Of a stretch of 64,000 bases of DNA, positions 1-12,651 are shown piece after piece. The DNA is from Rhizophagus irregularis. Taxonomy: Eukaryota > Glomeromycota > Glomeromycetes > Glomerales > Glomeraceae. Under the pieces are notes generated by a model. That model saw only the letters and a list, made by a program, of their open reading frames with translations, was not told where the DNA came from and ran no database searches. The translations under genes and the position numbers were made by a program. The first letter of the stretch is position 1; the number at the start of each line of letters is the position of its first letter. The stretch spans positions 2,480,001-2,544,000 of the forward strand of contig NC_089450.1 of assembly GCF_026210795.1 (NCBI RefSeq), given 5' to 3'.

Positions 1-2222
1 TTATATATGATACTGTATCTAATAATTATTTATACTATTAAAGTTAATATTAATTGAAAAATTAAATCGGGAATTTTGGGTATTGTAGTCATTATTTGTG
101 CAGTTAATGTAACATTGGGCGTAGCATGTATCGCTTATACTATGCAGAGACACTATTCCGTACTATTCCGTACTAGTTATTATGTCATTATTCACAGCCT
201 CCTCTCTTTGTGGCGGAAGTGGTTCGGCAAAATGACTCTTCAATTTTGTTTGCATTGCATGCTAAATCCGATTTATGAAAACTTATATATTGTTCACAAG
301 CAATTTTAAATAGATAAAATATATATATATAACAAAATAATAAAATAGAAAATAATTATTTGTTTTGTTTAAAAAGGGTGAATTCTGTGTTTTCATCCCA
401 TGATTAAATATATTATATAATTAATTCACTCTTTGTTGCTAAATAAGTATTTTTTTATGTCATAGTTATATTCATATATTAAAAAAGAGCTTTGTTTTCT
501 TTACCGGGCTTTTAAAAAATTGCTATTTTTAACAATGAAATTTAGTTATAGCGATATAAAAATCTCAAATGAATTAAATGAATTAATCAAAACAGTGAAT
601 TAATATAGATGACTTTATCCTGATACTTTTAGTCTTCGTTACTAGAATAGATAAAATAATAATGTAAGTTACGCCAACGTCAGATGATTGTCACTTTGTT
701 AAAATTGCCTTCCTGAGATCATTTATGCAATATTACGATATTTTTATATTAATTTTTACCTAAACTTACTATATAAGATAAGCTAAGTTAGTACTTTGTA
801 GCTTTGTTCAAAAATAACAAAATAATTTAGAACATAAGATTAAAAAGTCTAACTAAAATGTATAAGTTTTTGAATTACTTTTTAGGTATACAATATGTAA
901 GTAATGATCTGATGATCGAAATCGACGTTACACACCAGCTACGTAGAGTTTAGATTACATTTTTTGGTTATTTTTTTAACAATTCAGCCAGTCTTTTCTT
1001 AGAAGGTATGTAACATTAAAAAAAATTGACAGATGATGTAAACTAACTACTCAAAATATCAACAATTCGGCACGCGCTAATTATGTTATCCACTTCTTCG
1101 ATCGTTGATTAGAAACTGGGTACTTGTTGTAAGTCACGTGTTCATTTGAAAAATACCCTTCGCACGGATCTACAAATTCGTTAATTCACTTAATTTTTAC
1201 AGAAATTTAAACCAGCAGTATAACTTAAGAATATGTTATGCAGAAAATTTCAATAATTATTTACTTACTAAATGCACCATAGCATTGTTAAAAAAGAATT
1301 ATTTGAAAAAAAAAGTCGAAAATATTTCATTTTTATGAAAAATGTTCTTGTTAAAAGATTAATTAAAAATTGGAATAAATAATATTAGAGTGGTATCGAA
1401 TTCGAAATTTAAAAAATTACTCCGGTTACACTGCATATATATTATTTATCCGCATTATGTTTTGATATTTTGAATGTCGCTAGTTACACAAGATCAAATT
1501 TCAAGCCACTTAACTTTTTTTTATACTATTACATGTTCAAAATATTTTCACTTTTTTAATAGAGAGGCTTCATATACATATATCTTTAATAGTTATAAAT
1601 TATAAGTTTCAAAAAAAATTATATTCTATAAATTTAATATTAAGAAAGTAATCCCGACGACCTAGCTAATTTATTAATTTTAATTTTAATTGTATATTTT
1701 ATAATATCTTTGATAATTTCATAAATAAACTGCTGTTACAGTCTTACAGATTTACAGTATATCATTAATTATTTACCTTTTTCATATTTGATATATTTTT
1801 CTTTAATATATTATATTCTTAATAATTTTGAAAACGATCATCATATTTGTATAATTTGAACCTTAATTTATTTTATTTGTGTCGTTCTTTACTAATCATT
1901 TTTTTTTTAAAAAAAAAAAACTGACTAATTGCTTTAAAATGGTCGAGTTAGACCATGTTTTAGAACATATATTCGAACTTAATTAGAAAACAAAAGGTCG
2001 GCCCTACTGTAGTAGTTTGAATACCACATAACATAAAATGATTAAAACAAAATCGGTTTAAATTTATTGTCAGGATAATTTATTATCACAAATATTGTTT
2101 ACACACAGTATTATAGTCAAAAACTTTGACCGATGGGTTACAATTTATTATTATAGGTTTGTTCACAATTTATTAAAGTTTTGTTTTATAAGACATATTG
2201 AAATTTTACAGTCATATTTCAT
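1..2222. other. Gene-free AT-rich stretch
   Basis: No open frame here resembles a known protein. Short frames such as that at 76-309 have no recognisable motif and look like chance. A T10A12 self-complementary block lies near 1899-1920. Confidence 0.5.
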
Positions 2223-2338
2223 ATTCCTCCGAAATTAAGCACTATTCCCTCTGGCCAGAATTATGAAAATTTCGGCCTAAATTATGTTTGTTCTGGCCGG
2301 AATTATGTGTAAAAGTGGGTGCTATATTTCGAAGGAAT
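2223..2338. mobile_element. Small inverted-repeat element with ATTCCTCCGAAAT ends
   Basis: The left end reads ATTCCTCCGAAATTAAGCAC. The reverse complement of the right end reads ATTCCTTCGAAATATAGCAC, an imperfect 20-bp terminal inverted repeat around a 116-bp element. The interior holds alternating GGCCAGAATTATG and GGCCTAAATTATG blocks. Related degenerate blocks occur near 21300-21400. It looks like a non-autonomous element; the superfamily is unknown. Confidence 0.5.
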
Positions 2339-2381
2339 AAGATCATATCATGCACGTACCGTGCGTACGTACATTCTACCA

Positions 2382-2580
2382 CCCTGTAAAAAATCTGATC
2401 CGTGTTTTATCTTTCCATGTTTTTTCCGTGAATGTATCATTTTAATGGAATTTATAGCCTTAAATCATGGAAATTTTCATCTCGCTAACACGGATATCCG
2501 TGAATGTATCATTTTCACGGAATTTTTACGGAAGACACGGAGAAATAATGGAAATATCCGGATAAAAATTTTTTATAGGG
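2382..2580. mobile_element. MITE with CCCTGTAAAAAATC ends, copy 1
   Basis: This 199-bp element begins CCCTGTAAAAAATCTGATCC and ends TTTTTATAGGG. It is flanked by CCA on both sides, a 3-bp target duplication. A nearly identical inverted copy lies at 52366-52564 (flanked by TAA) and a degenerate one at 30303-30492. The interior carries repeated CCGTGAATGTATCATTTT blocks. The open frame running through it is a by-product of the repeat. Confidence 0.75.
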
Positions 2581-3314
2581 CCAGTTATGCACTTGCACGT
2601 GATATCGTTAAACTTAACTCGTACGTTTATATCGTACACATGATGCGTAAGTTAAGGACGCTCGTATTTTATATTATGAAATTCTTAGTATATATAGCGA
2701 TTCATACGTGAGTTCACGTAAATTTCGTACCAAATTTTATATTCAAGTTGTATAATTTGCGTAAATTTGTAATAAGTTTATGCATCATTAATCTTACACC
2801 TTGTAGGTTGTGCAACCCTACAAACAAAGTGTAAGTTAACATAATTTGATGTCTAAAAAATTTTCTGATGTTAGCTCGTTATCTTTATCATTGCTTTTTA
2901 TTCTCTAAATTGATTCAAAGACGAGTCAGACACAGCTCATATAAAAGTTCGATATTTGAATTACGTGATCACCTAAATATTGTCGATTTCGATTTCGTCA
3001 ATTTATTTTTTATTTTCGCTATTTCATCTTTTGGGACAGATATCTAATTGTGTTTACAATTTTTTTCCGTTGTGCGCGCAGTATAGTATAATGACTTTGG
3101 TCAAAAATTTTCACACAGCGCAGTTTATATTACGTACTACTTCATTTAATTTTACATTTTTATTGAAAAGTTTTTAAGTAAAGTAAAAAATAAATAGTAA
3201 AACTAGAAATTTTTGTTGGATAAAATATACTATACAACTTCAGATATATATAGATCTAATTGATAAATAAAATATAAAAATAAAAAATAAAATAAAAGAA
3301 ATTGGACATTCTTT
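2581..3314. other. Gene-free stretch
   Basis: No protein-like frame is seen. The last 50 bases before the minus-strand gene at 3315 are an A-rich (A)nT run. Confidence 0.4.
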
Positions 3315-3770
3315 TTAATTGAACGAAGATCCGTTATAAAATTGATCTATCAGTGGATTATTCGTAGTTTGTTGTGGAGGGAGTTTTTCCATTAGATCTA
3401 TCAGTGGATTATTCGTAGTTTGTTGTGGAGGGAGTTTTTCCATTAGATCTGTTGTGTCTTTGTTATTGTGCTCATTAGGCCGAACGCTGATACTAAACAG
3501 GTTTTGCTGAGACCGATTTCTACTTTCTTGATAAATGATTTTTGAAGACACTATAGTGCTATTGAGAACAGCATCATAGTGAAAATGGCGAAGACAAAAC
3601 AATTTAATATTGTTTCTTTTCAAAGGTGAGTCTTCGTTGACATAGGAGAATACTTCTATGATCAAATCAATATATTCTAGTTTAAGATTCGGATTATACT
3701 TTTTGTCTATAATAAAAAAATTGGGACATACATATAGTATCATCTGTATCATAATGAAATAATTTTGCAT
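3315..3770 (-). CDS. Degenerate single-exon relative of the F-box/Arg-rich family
   Basis: This is a 151-residue open frame. Its last part matches the second-exon module of the family: a short Asn-rich stretch, then LMEKLPPQQTTNNPLIDQF and a final FYNGSSFN. Residues about 30-75 weakly resemble the late part of exon 1 in intact copies (a VFSYVNEDS-like segment against VFTYLLNEG). The F-box is absent, no intron is visible, and the Arg-rich stretch is nearly lost. The block IDLMEKLPPQQTTNNPL is present twice because of a perfect 51-bp in-frame DNA duplication. A decayed fragment of the family start lies just upstream but on the opposite strand. It may be a pseudogene with an open frame or a divergent expressed gene. 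Confidence 0.55.
   Translation of the reverse strand: MQNYFIMIQMILYVCPNFFIIDKKYNPNLKLEYIDLIIEVFSYVNEDSPLKRNNIKLFCLRHFHYDAVLNSTIVSSKIIYQESRNRSQQNLFSISVRPNEHNNKDTTDLMEKLPPQQTTNNPLIDLMEKLPPQQTTNNPLIDQFYNGSSFN
3345..3446. repeat. Perfect 51-bp tandem duplication inside a gene
   Basis: Two identical 51-bp units (3345-3395 and 3396-3446) abut. They add 17 codons in frame, duplicating the LPPQ part of the conserved C-terminal signature. Complete identity suggests a recent event. Confidence 0.9.
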
Positions 3771-3823
3771 TATTAATAAATTATTATATTCAACCTTAGT
3801 ATATTTATCGTTTTCTGATCAAA

Positions 3824-3940
3824 ATGAAATATTCTCAAATTTTAAAGACAAATTTGATGAAATGAAATATTCTAAAAATGTTAAAAACAAATTTGATGAA
3901 ATGAGATATTTTTAAAATTTTAAAGATAAATTTGATGAAT
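3824..3940 (+). repeat. Three tandem 38-39-bp copies of the family's 5' coding start
   Basis: ATG-initiated units start at 3824, 3862 and 3901. The first 38 bases closely match the first 39 coding bases of the F-box gene at 10084-11132, which encode MKYSQNFKNFVDE. They lie on the plus strand, opposite to the gene at 3315. Each unit drifts and the frames stop, so this is a repeat relic and not a coding exon. Confidence 0.75.
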
Positions 3941-6031
3941 TTGCATAAAATAGAGATGAGTCTTTATATATATTGACTTTTTCCATATACTTTATATATA
4001 TATATATATCAATATAAATAGAACATTAGTAAGGTAACATTGTAATAAAAAGTATTTAAACATGTGAAGTCGCTTGAATTTATCTAATAAAATCATTTTT
4101 TGAAGATTCTGATTGTTTTAGATGCGAAAATCATACCAATTGACTTTCACTCAAGGAATAGTACGGAGTCACGTCATTCTGATTACTCGGATACAATTAA
4201 TCGTATCTTAGTAATAAATTTTCGGAAAATAATTCTATTTTACTTCCGTGTTTTTATCGATATTTTTAATTTTTTGAATATATTTGGTGCTGTTGCATTG
4301 TAATGTTTACTATTTAATTATCCGATTACTTTCAAAGAAAATTGATCTTTTCAAATTTGATAATATGATTATGTCATTCAATAATTATATAGTGCCGTTG
4401 ATTATAGCTATTAGTTGTTAAAAAATCGGTTAGATCTTCAATAAAATGAATGAATACAAATGAATGTTTTTACCTTATTAGGTGTCAATGAAAACCATTT
4501 ATTTGTCTGTAAAAAAAATTTAATGTAAATAAATAAATAAAAAATTTTCACCAGTTAATTTTCATTTATTTAATTTTACGTTAATAAAAAAAAACCTTTG
4601 TTAAATTTAAATCATGCGATTTTCATAAAGATATAAAAGTATTTTAAGCAAATAATGAATAAATGAGGAATTTCATTCACAATGCATGTTCGGATTTCTC
4701 CATTTTTTTTTTTTTTACGCCCAACTTTGAATGTTTTTCCAAATATGTACAATCATTATGATGATCATAGAATCATTACTTTAGGTATAGTAAACAATGA
4801 ATGAGATATGAAAATATCAATTACTTATTAGTTTTAAATTGTTATACTTAATGGGTTTTAAATCGGAATATTTCTAAAATCAAAAATGGTTGGGTCAAAA
4901 CCCTATTTTTCTCATAAAAAATTTTTTAAAAATTTTTTAATTTTACATCGCCAACTTTTATTTTATTTATTAGATAATACATAATTTAATGTCTTTTATG
5001 TGATAAAATCATTTTAATGTGATATAATAGAGTTATTGCTATTCTTAAACATTATATTAAGTTGGAACTAGTGAAATTCGTTTAATAGTGATAGTAACAG
5101 GCTAACGAGTAACGACAGATATTAAAAGCCTTTATTTTTTGAAAATATTAATTACCTTACGGTCTTACAGCGCTTAAAACTTTGTATTCTACGATATTCA
5201 GTCAGTATAAAAAATAAACAAATGCACTCTGTGTGACTAATAAGAAAGTTTTACAGTAAAAAAATAATAAAAAAACTTGAGATAATAAATAAATAATTAC
5301 TTACTGTATTTTACAGTATAATTTGTGTCATTTATTTTATGTGCAACATTTTATATCCTGCATGCATTTTCTCGCAAATTTATTAAAACTTTAAAAAAAA
5401 GAATCTTTCGAAAAAAAGGGGTTCTACACTTTGTAATTTTAAGGTTTTATAGTGTTTATCTTTTACTTAAATGTTTTTGATTCATGTAACTCTCTAATTG
5501 CGGAACAGCCGATATGTCCCCGATATTTTAAACTGGTCAGCGAAATGATCTACATAAATAAAAAATTAAAAAAATTAGAAAACCAAAATCCGAACCCTAC
5601 AAGAGAACATCTAACATGATTTGAGAAGATTGATGATATGATAAAGTAGAGCATTGTTCGGTAATAATTAATAATAAATGTGTGTATTGAAGGAAAAAAA
5701 ATAACGAAATTTTATTTTTTTTTTTAAAAAAAAACAAACAGCTTAAACTACATAAGTCCATATACTTAAGAAAGGAATCGAAATCTCTCTTTAGTCTTAA
5801 TTTTAAAGGTTATTAAAATGAAAAAAGATAAAAAAAATAAGGTAAATAAGATAAAGGTTAAACACGTCTAATTTATAGTGATTTACGTAAAGCGTATCGA
5901 AAATATTTATCACGAATTAATATCGATTTATAACGAATAATTTAACGAATAATACGAATAATATATATGCCAATTATGCCAATTTTTTTGATTTTGCCAT
6001 TTACTTTTTAGTTTGTTAAAAGGATTTTGTT
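3941..6031. other. Gene-free AT-rich stretch
   Basis: No recognisable coding sequence is seen; the frame at 4100-4303 has no motif. TA microsatellite runs lie near 3965-4010. A T11A9 block is near 5715. Confidence 0.45.
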
Positions 6032-7023
6032 CTAAATGAATGGAGACCCATTGAAAAATTGATTTATCAATGGTTCATTCCTAATTTGTTGGATAGGTAG
6101 GCATGCGATTCGATTCAATGTATCTTCGTTATTAATGGGTCCATTAAACCGAGCATATCTATTCCTATATCGTCGAAGCCGATTCCATCGTCTTTGATTC
6201 ACATTTCTTAAAGGTTGTGCTCCCAATATTCCAACATTATTAATAAAAACAGGTAAGACAGTTAAAGACCTAATTAAAAATATATAAATATATAAATATT
6301 TTTTAATTAAAAAATTAGCAAAAACATGCAACAAATATTTTATTTAAATTACCTTGAAAAACTTTCTCCAAAAAATCTTATTGCGCCATATTTATGTGAT
6401 TGACGAATATTAAAATCACCATTAAAATACATCTGAAGTGACTTTGATCTAGATGGACCAATGAGTTGACTAATCAAATCTTCGATATAATTAAAATTCT
6501 TTTTTGACAACATCCCAGCAGAAGTATGATTTATGTGATGAGTGGCAATGAAGGTACGAATCAGCTGCACTTCGTTACCTTTCGAATATAATAAATCTCT
6601 CTTATTATTAACCGATTGATTATATCTTTCGTTTAATAAATAAGTTGATTTTATCTTTTGTCGAAAAGCATGAATTTTGTCGGAACTAAATAATTTTTTA
6701 TTATTACCAAAGTACTTTAGCAATATTTGGATAAAAAATTTCGATGTTATAACTTTTCTTTCAATTAAAACTTGACATAATGCCATGTCGATAAATGTAG
6801 GACCTAGTCTTATGGCTTGAAATAATGCGTGTGCTTTTCCATAATTTACTATCAACCATTCAGTTTTAGCGTAAGGATCTTTTACAACAATAGACCATTT
6901 TCGACATGTTAGAGCCAAGTTCAGAGGGTGATTGACATATTTAAAAATATTTATTTTAATTTCATCCACAAAATTTTCAAAAGTTTGAAAATATTGCGTT
7001 TGCGATGATTCCAAACCAAGCAT
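6032..7023 (-). CDS. F-box-like protein with Arg-rich C-terminal module, two exons
   Basis: Exon 1 is 6353-7023 and exon 2 is 6032-6269. The 83-bp intron reads GTAATT...TTAATTAG and splits an Arg codon (AG/G), giving 302 residues. Residues about 17-55 form an F-box-like helix set (VDEIKINIFKYV, then PLNLALTCRKWS). The family block KDPYAKTEWLIVNYGKAHAL and GPTFIDMALCQVLIERKVIT follow. Exon 2 starts with SLTVLPVFINNVG, then an Arg-rich segment (NQRRWNRLRRYRNR), then NNEDTLNRI and LINQFFNGSPFI at the C-terminus. F-box proteins generally recruit substrates to SCF ubiquitin ligases; whether this divergent F-box binds Skp1 is inference. The Arg-rich tail could act in nuclear targeting or nucleic-acid binding. 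The second exon has an in-frame upstream ATG inside the intron, but homology to sister genes supports the spliced model. Confidence 0.85.
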
Positions 7024-8330
7024 GTTGAGTAATTTTTATTATAATAAAAAGAAGGGTTCTTTTTTTAAAAAAAAACACACAAGATAAAATATTGTAGGAA
7101 AAATGCAATGAAATTGTTCTTGAAATTTAGCATACAAAATTTTATTTTTCGTCTCTCTCTTTGTGGTTTAAATAAATAATAATTAAACGGACTGAGTCAA
7201 TACTACTAATTTACTGAGTGATTATTCGGGCAGTTAAATTTCCATTAATAGTAATATTTCATTGTTTTGTAAACAGAGATGCATCAATTTTTAAAATGAG
7301 CAATAAGATAAACAGGTGTGTCTGCTATTTTAAAATAACTTTCATTTTTAAAATATCAATATATGTAATTCTGTTTTTTGAACAACAAGAGAAAAAAAAA
7401 TTTTTTGATTTTACATAATAAAAAAAAAATTTTCAGTTTTGCGTAGTGAAAAAAAAAATTAAAGAAATTCCTTTTTTCTTTCATAGAAAGAATTTTCTAT
7501 TTATGCACCTGTTTTTAGTTTCTGTTAATGAGGTAAATTTTCTTCGTTATGATTTCAATTATTATCTATTTTTATTATAATTATCTTCTTTCCTTTGTTC
7601 CATTGTATTACATCAGTTTGTTTGTTTAAAAAAGTAAGTTTTTGTTTTTGTTGTTGACAATTTTAATGAATAACAGAATTTCGATATTTCGGTTATCCCC
7701 GCCGAAGATATTAATCGGAAGTTTTATAATAAATTCGTCCGAATACTCGTTATATTTAATATACCCATTTTAAGAAACTATGAAAGAAATGGACAGTCTA
7801 TTTAATTTTGTGTCACCAAACAGCAGCCTATTATACGTTGAAGAGCGAGTTATATTATGTCTTCTATGTTCTTTTCTAATTTATTAATGAACTTTTGTTT
7901 TCTTAAATTATGTAATGTTTGAAAAAAAGAAAAGTTCTCCACATATTTACATATTTGTACATTTATACAAAGAAAAAAATCGTAAATTTGATTGTTTATT
8001 TATGATTAAAGGTTTTAAAACATCTCCAAAAACGTTTTAATTTGCTTTATAATGAAGTATGTTATTGTCATTTTCAACATAATTTGAAAAAAATTAGGAA
8101 ATTGTTTTGTAAATATTATTTTTCGTTCATTTCTGTATACAATAATTAGCTCCGTGAAAAACGGAGGTAATAAAAATAAATTAATAATGCAAATAAGTCA
8201 GAAGAATGAGAACATAAATATATTAAGTATATGGAAAGAAATTATATTCTTAACTGAATAATTTATATGCAAAATACATATGATACATAATACCGACATA
8301 ACGCAATATACTTGTATTCCAAATATACAC
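7024..8330. other. Gene-free AT-rich stretch
   Basis: No protein motif is found in the frame at 7218-7418 or elsewhere. Several A and T homopolymer runs are present. Confidence 0.45.
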
Positions 8331-8468
8331 TGAAAAACACCGTCAAGTTCGGGAACTCTATGCATGCTATGCAACTTTCTTGAACTTTGTAATCCGATTA
8401 TCCGAATATACAATGAAATATACTGTTAAATTCGGGAACTCAATGCTATGCAACTTTCTTGAACTTTA
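8331..8468. repeat. Two imperfect direct repeats of about 55 bp
   Basis: The segments near 8331-8387 and 8413-8468 share the blocks TTCGGGAACTC and ATGCTATGCAACTTTCTTGA in the same order. The spacer is about 25 bp. The first copy carries an extra ATGC. No function is apparent. Confidence 0.6.
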
Positions 8469-10083
8469 ATTACTATCGGACGCATCACATAAATGTATTT
8501 ATTAAAAATGCAATTTGCCGATCGTCTTACTATGAACCAGTTTTTAGTCATCAGATATATTTTAATTTTTCGCAAAAAAATTATATTATCAAACGTTTGG
8601 ATATAATTTTTTTTTTTTTTTTGATTGTTAAGCCGGTCCGGCGGTTTCCGATACGAGTTTCAAAAATGGTTAAAATGAATAATATCTTCATAATTTCCAA
8701 AATAATAATTATATATTACCAAAAAAAAAATAAACCATTTAGAATTACTTTGAAAATATGATATTGATTATAAGTATAATTTAATTGGTTTTTTTTTTGG
8801 TTTTTGCATATTATCAAGTTATATATTTTAACTTTTATAATCTTATCCAAAAATAATTAGTCTTATGTACTTTGTAATCATTTATAATTAAAAATTTTAT
8901 TAAGTTTCATGAATTGTTTGTTTGTTCATTGTCACTAATATCTTTTGCTCGTTTCTTCCTAAAATAGATTTGACAGCCATCACTTTGTATCCACTAGGAA
9001 ACGGTGACCGTTATACAGTCCGAAGTGCCGTTTCTTATTCCGTTTACTTGAACGGCGTGACTTTTATAAAACACGCAGGACAAACAGATATCGCATATGG
9101 CTGCATGAGTTGATATTTTACTTAATAATGCATCAATAACGTATCACCTTTCGTAATAAGATATAGTCCTTCGTTACATTTCGGACTAATAAGAAGGTAA
9201 GACATCTCGAAACGAGTCAAGAATTTTCTTGAAGAATGATGTCGTAGTGCGGGCCAAAATTTTTTAAATTTTTTGTAATTTTGACCACAATCTATGCAGG
9301 CTGACATTACGATAGGTCTGCCCAGCATTATAGATCACGTGCACATTAGTCACCAAAATTCATTTATTTTTTTTTTATTGACGCCTGACGCCAACTCGTA
9401 AAATGTGTATTATATGCATTAGGATAATATTGGATTAAATATTTATTTTTAATAATTATATAATTCGTGAATTTTTAATTTAATTAGAATTCATATATGA
9501 TTTTTTTACTTTTGTATTACCGACCAATTTAGAGTTACGACCCGGATGAATTCGAAAGGGCAATTATACACGGATTTTAATTAATAAAGATTAAATTTTT
9601 ATCCCAATGCCAATCTAGTAGTTTAAAAAACTACTATTTAATACAAAAAAAAATAAAAATAAAAATAAAAACGGATTGATTTTTCATCCGATCCGGATGA
9701 ATTTCAATCCAGTTTAATTTTCTCTCTAGTACTTTTATTTTTGAAGAGAATTTTTTTTATTATATGATTATGTATTAATAGATATTCGTAAGATATCTCA
9801 AAAAGAAACTTTTATTGACTTTAATATTCATAAAATGGTAACTGATCAGTTTGTCCCGTGATCGCTGATCTGAAATGTGGATTGACGGATCGCAACTCTA
9901 CCGACCATTTATCGTGTTCAAACTTTAAAATAATGGAATTTCGGATACTTTTAATTGCATAATTATTACTTAATGTGTATCAGCGATTAATTTAATTATT
10001 TTATTATAATGACTTATTACATATATATATGTAGATATAATTGTAAGATTGAAAATTAATTTTCTATGTCATTTTACTATTAG
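8469..10083. other. Gene-free stretch
   Basis: The frames at 8459-8761, 8922-9113 and 9122-9328 have no recognisable domain. Blocks around 9535-9710 repeat GATCCGGATGAAT-like words. No gene can be supported. Confidence 0.4.
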
Positions 10084-11132
10084 TTAAATAAACGAAGAGC
10101 CGTTGAAAAACTGATGTACCAATGGGTCATTTGAAGTTTGTTGGGAAAGATTGACAATCATATTCAATGTTATTTCGTGTTCATTAAATTGAGGCCGTCT
10201 TCTACGTCTTCTATATATTTTACATATTCTATTCGTGTTTCGTCTTGTAAGTTGATCTCGTATTCTTTGGTTAAAATTTCTTGAGGGAGTTTGCACTTTA
10301 GATATTCCAACATTATTAACGAAAAGAGGCAAAATGGTTAAAGGTCTATTTAAAAAAAAAAATCATCATTTGTTAATTATACTATATACAATTAAAAATT
10401 ATAAAATATTTTATTTATAACTTACTTTATTAAACTTTCTTCTTGTAACGAATCAAAATACTTTATTGCATCAAACGAATATTTTTCGGAAAATAATAAT
10501 TGTTGATGAGCATAAGGAGAATTGTTAGAATCCAATAGGAGTGATGATTTTGAGATGAGTTTATTTAACAAATCTTCGATTTCTTTTAAATTATTTCTTA
10601 ACATCTCAGAAAAAGCACTACTGATGCGAGGGTTAAATGTGGACTCCATATTATTTGAAAGTAAATCTTTCTTAGAATTGGGTGATCGTCCTTCATTTAA
10701 TAAATAAGTGAAAATAAATATAAGCAAATTTCTTGCCCAAGGTGGATTAATTGTTTGTTGAAAGGTATAATTAATATTGGCGCCAAATTTATTAAAATTA
10801 TGCTTTATTCTAAGTTCAACCAATTTCTGATTATATACCCTAAAATGTTTTAACAATATTTGAATAAAATATCTTGATGTAATCACTTTTCTTTGGATTA
10901 AAGATTGACATATCGACATATCAATAAAAGTGATGCCCAATCTAACAACATGGAATAAAGCATTTTCTTCTCCATAATTTTCTAATAACCATTCGGTTTT
11001 AGCATAAGGATCCTTAACAATAACGGACCAATTTCGACAAGTTAAAGCCAAGTTTAAAGGTTGTTTAACATATTTAAAAATATTTATCTTAATTTCATCC
11101 ACAAAATTTTTAAAATTTTGAGAATATTTCAT
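10084..11132 (-). CDS. F-box-like protein with Arg-rich C-terminal module, two exons
   Basis: Exon 1 is 10426-11132 and exon 2 is 10084-10345. The 80-bp intron has a consensus GTAAGT donor and a TTTAAATAG acceptor, splits a Lys codon (AA/A) and yields 322 residues. The F-box-like region (VDEIKINIFKYV, PLNLALTCRNWSVIVKDP) sits at residues about 10-45. GITFIDMSICQSLIQRKVIT and a variable Ser/Asn-rich region follow. Exon 2 opens PLTILPLFVNNVG, has a run of six Arg (IYRRRRRRPQFNE), then LNMIVNLSQQ and DPLVHQFFNGSSFI. In the LPxQ position this copy has LSQQ. A TATATAAA-like motif lies about 65 bp upstream of the ATG. Intact reading frame and canonical splice sites argue for a functional gene. Confidence 0.87.
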
Positions 11133-12651
11133 TTGTAATGATTTATTTATATATTCACGTATTTGTGTTTTTTGGAATTTTCGATTTTTTAGAGGTTTAT
11201 ATAAAAAAGGTTAAAGTAACACATGAGTCAACATTACTACCATTTTGAATAAATATATGTAAATTAGGTAAATAAAGTTATATAATGTGGCTTTGAAGAG
11301 AATAACGAACTCCGAAACATATCAGGAACTGTAACAGGTCGGAGTTTTAAAAACGAATGTTATATATATATTCATATATCGACTTAAACCATTGTTACTG
11401 GCGATCCAAACAGTCTAGATCCTACTGTGCCCAATTAAAATAGCTAAACAGTAAACACAGCCATATTATTAGCCACGAGATGATCGACATCGACGCCAAC
11501 TCTGGCGTCGACGTTAATATATTTTACGCCAAAATTAATGCATTTATGCTCATTTTTAAGTATCTAACAAAATTATTATCCGATACCCGATAAACTTTAC
11601 CGGGGACGAATTTTACTGGTATGACATTGACATGTTGTAACGGAACTCAAGCAAATCATAAAAAGGTAATAATAGGTCAGAGTTTGCATAGAATGTATAA
11701 ATTATTTTTATTTGGATAATGCCAAGTGCTTGGAACAAAAAAGATACAAAATAAAAATGCGGAATGAAGAAATATTTGAATATGGGATAAAGGTGATTTT
11801 ATTAGAAAAGAAAGAAACTATTGGCAATAATTTAACCTTTGGTAGTGAACCATAAATCTCTGTGAAATATTGTGGCTTGCAGCCGATTTCATAATGTACG
11901 GGACACGGCAAATTTTTGCCGAGCCGACAACTCTCGGCATAACAATTTGCCAAATGTCCATCCAAAATCAAGAAACCTGTAGTGTCTCCCGAAAGTCAAT
12001 TATTTGTTGATCGCCCAAAATTATAATAATTTTTTTTTCTTTGAATGATCTTCATACATTTAAGTTACACTTTTAAAAATGGTGAGAATACGATATGATA
12101 ATTATTTTTATATCTTTGTATTGATAATTTAATTTAATTTTAAATTTGCGGAACATGCGATATGCATATTTTAAAGTTATAGTAATGGTAACCTTTCTAA
12201 AATTAAATTAGGGGTATTTTTTTTGCATATTGTAGCTATCACAAATTTATAAAAATATACAAGTGTAAAAAACTTTAATCTTTTTATAGATACAGAATGA
12301 AGGCTGTCAATTTATTTAAAGAAAGTGAAAAAAACAAACAAATTTTTTAAATTATATTTGTAACAATGAGTAAACAAACATTTTAATCTAATAATCTACC
12401 GTTGATTATCAAACCAGAATTTAATTTTATCTGCAATATATTGTCACATAATATCACAATAATATTACAATCCATAAATTTATTTTAAAGGCATAATTTT
12501 TTTTTTTTTTTGCTACTGTAAGTTCACATGCTTTTTCTGCTAATAAATAGTCATATGACATCATAAATCTTAAAAATCAACTTATATCATAAAAAAATGT
12601 TTACATATAATGTACATAAAAAAATTAATCTTAATATAATAATCTTATATC
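11133..12651. other. Intergenic stretch between two F-box family genes
   Basis: The frame at 11708-11971 has no recognisable domain. A small perfect hairpin CGACGCCA...TGGCGTCG lies at 11491-11510. Nothing else is identified. Confidence 0.4.

Noticed and set aside
2319-2711. 130-residue frame over the MITE at 2382
   Set aside because: The same frame reappears in the inverted MITE copy at 52358-52573, so it reflects the repeat and not a gene.
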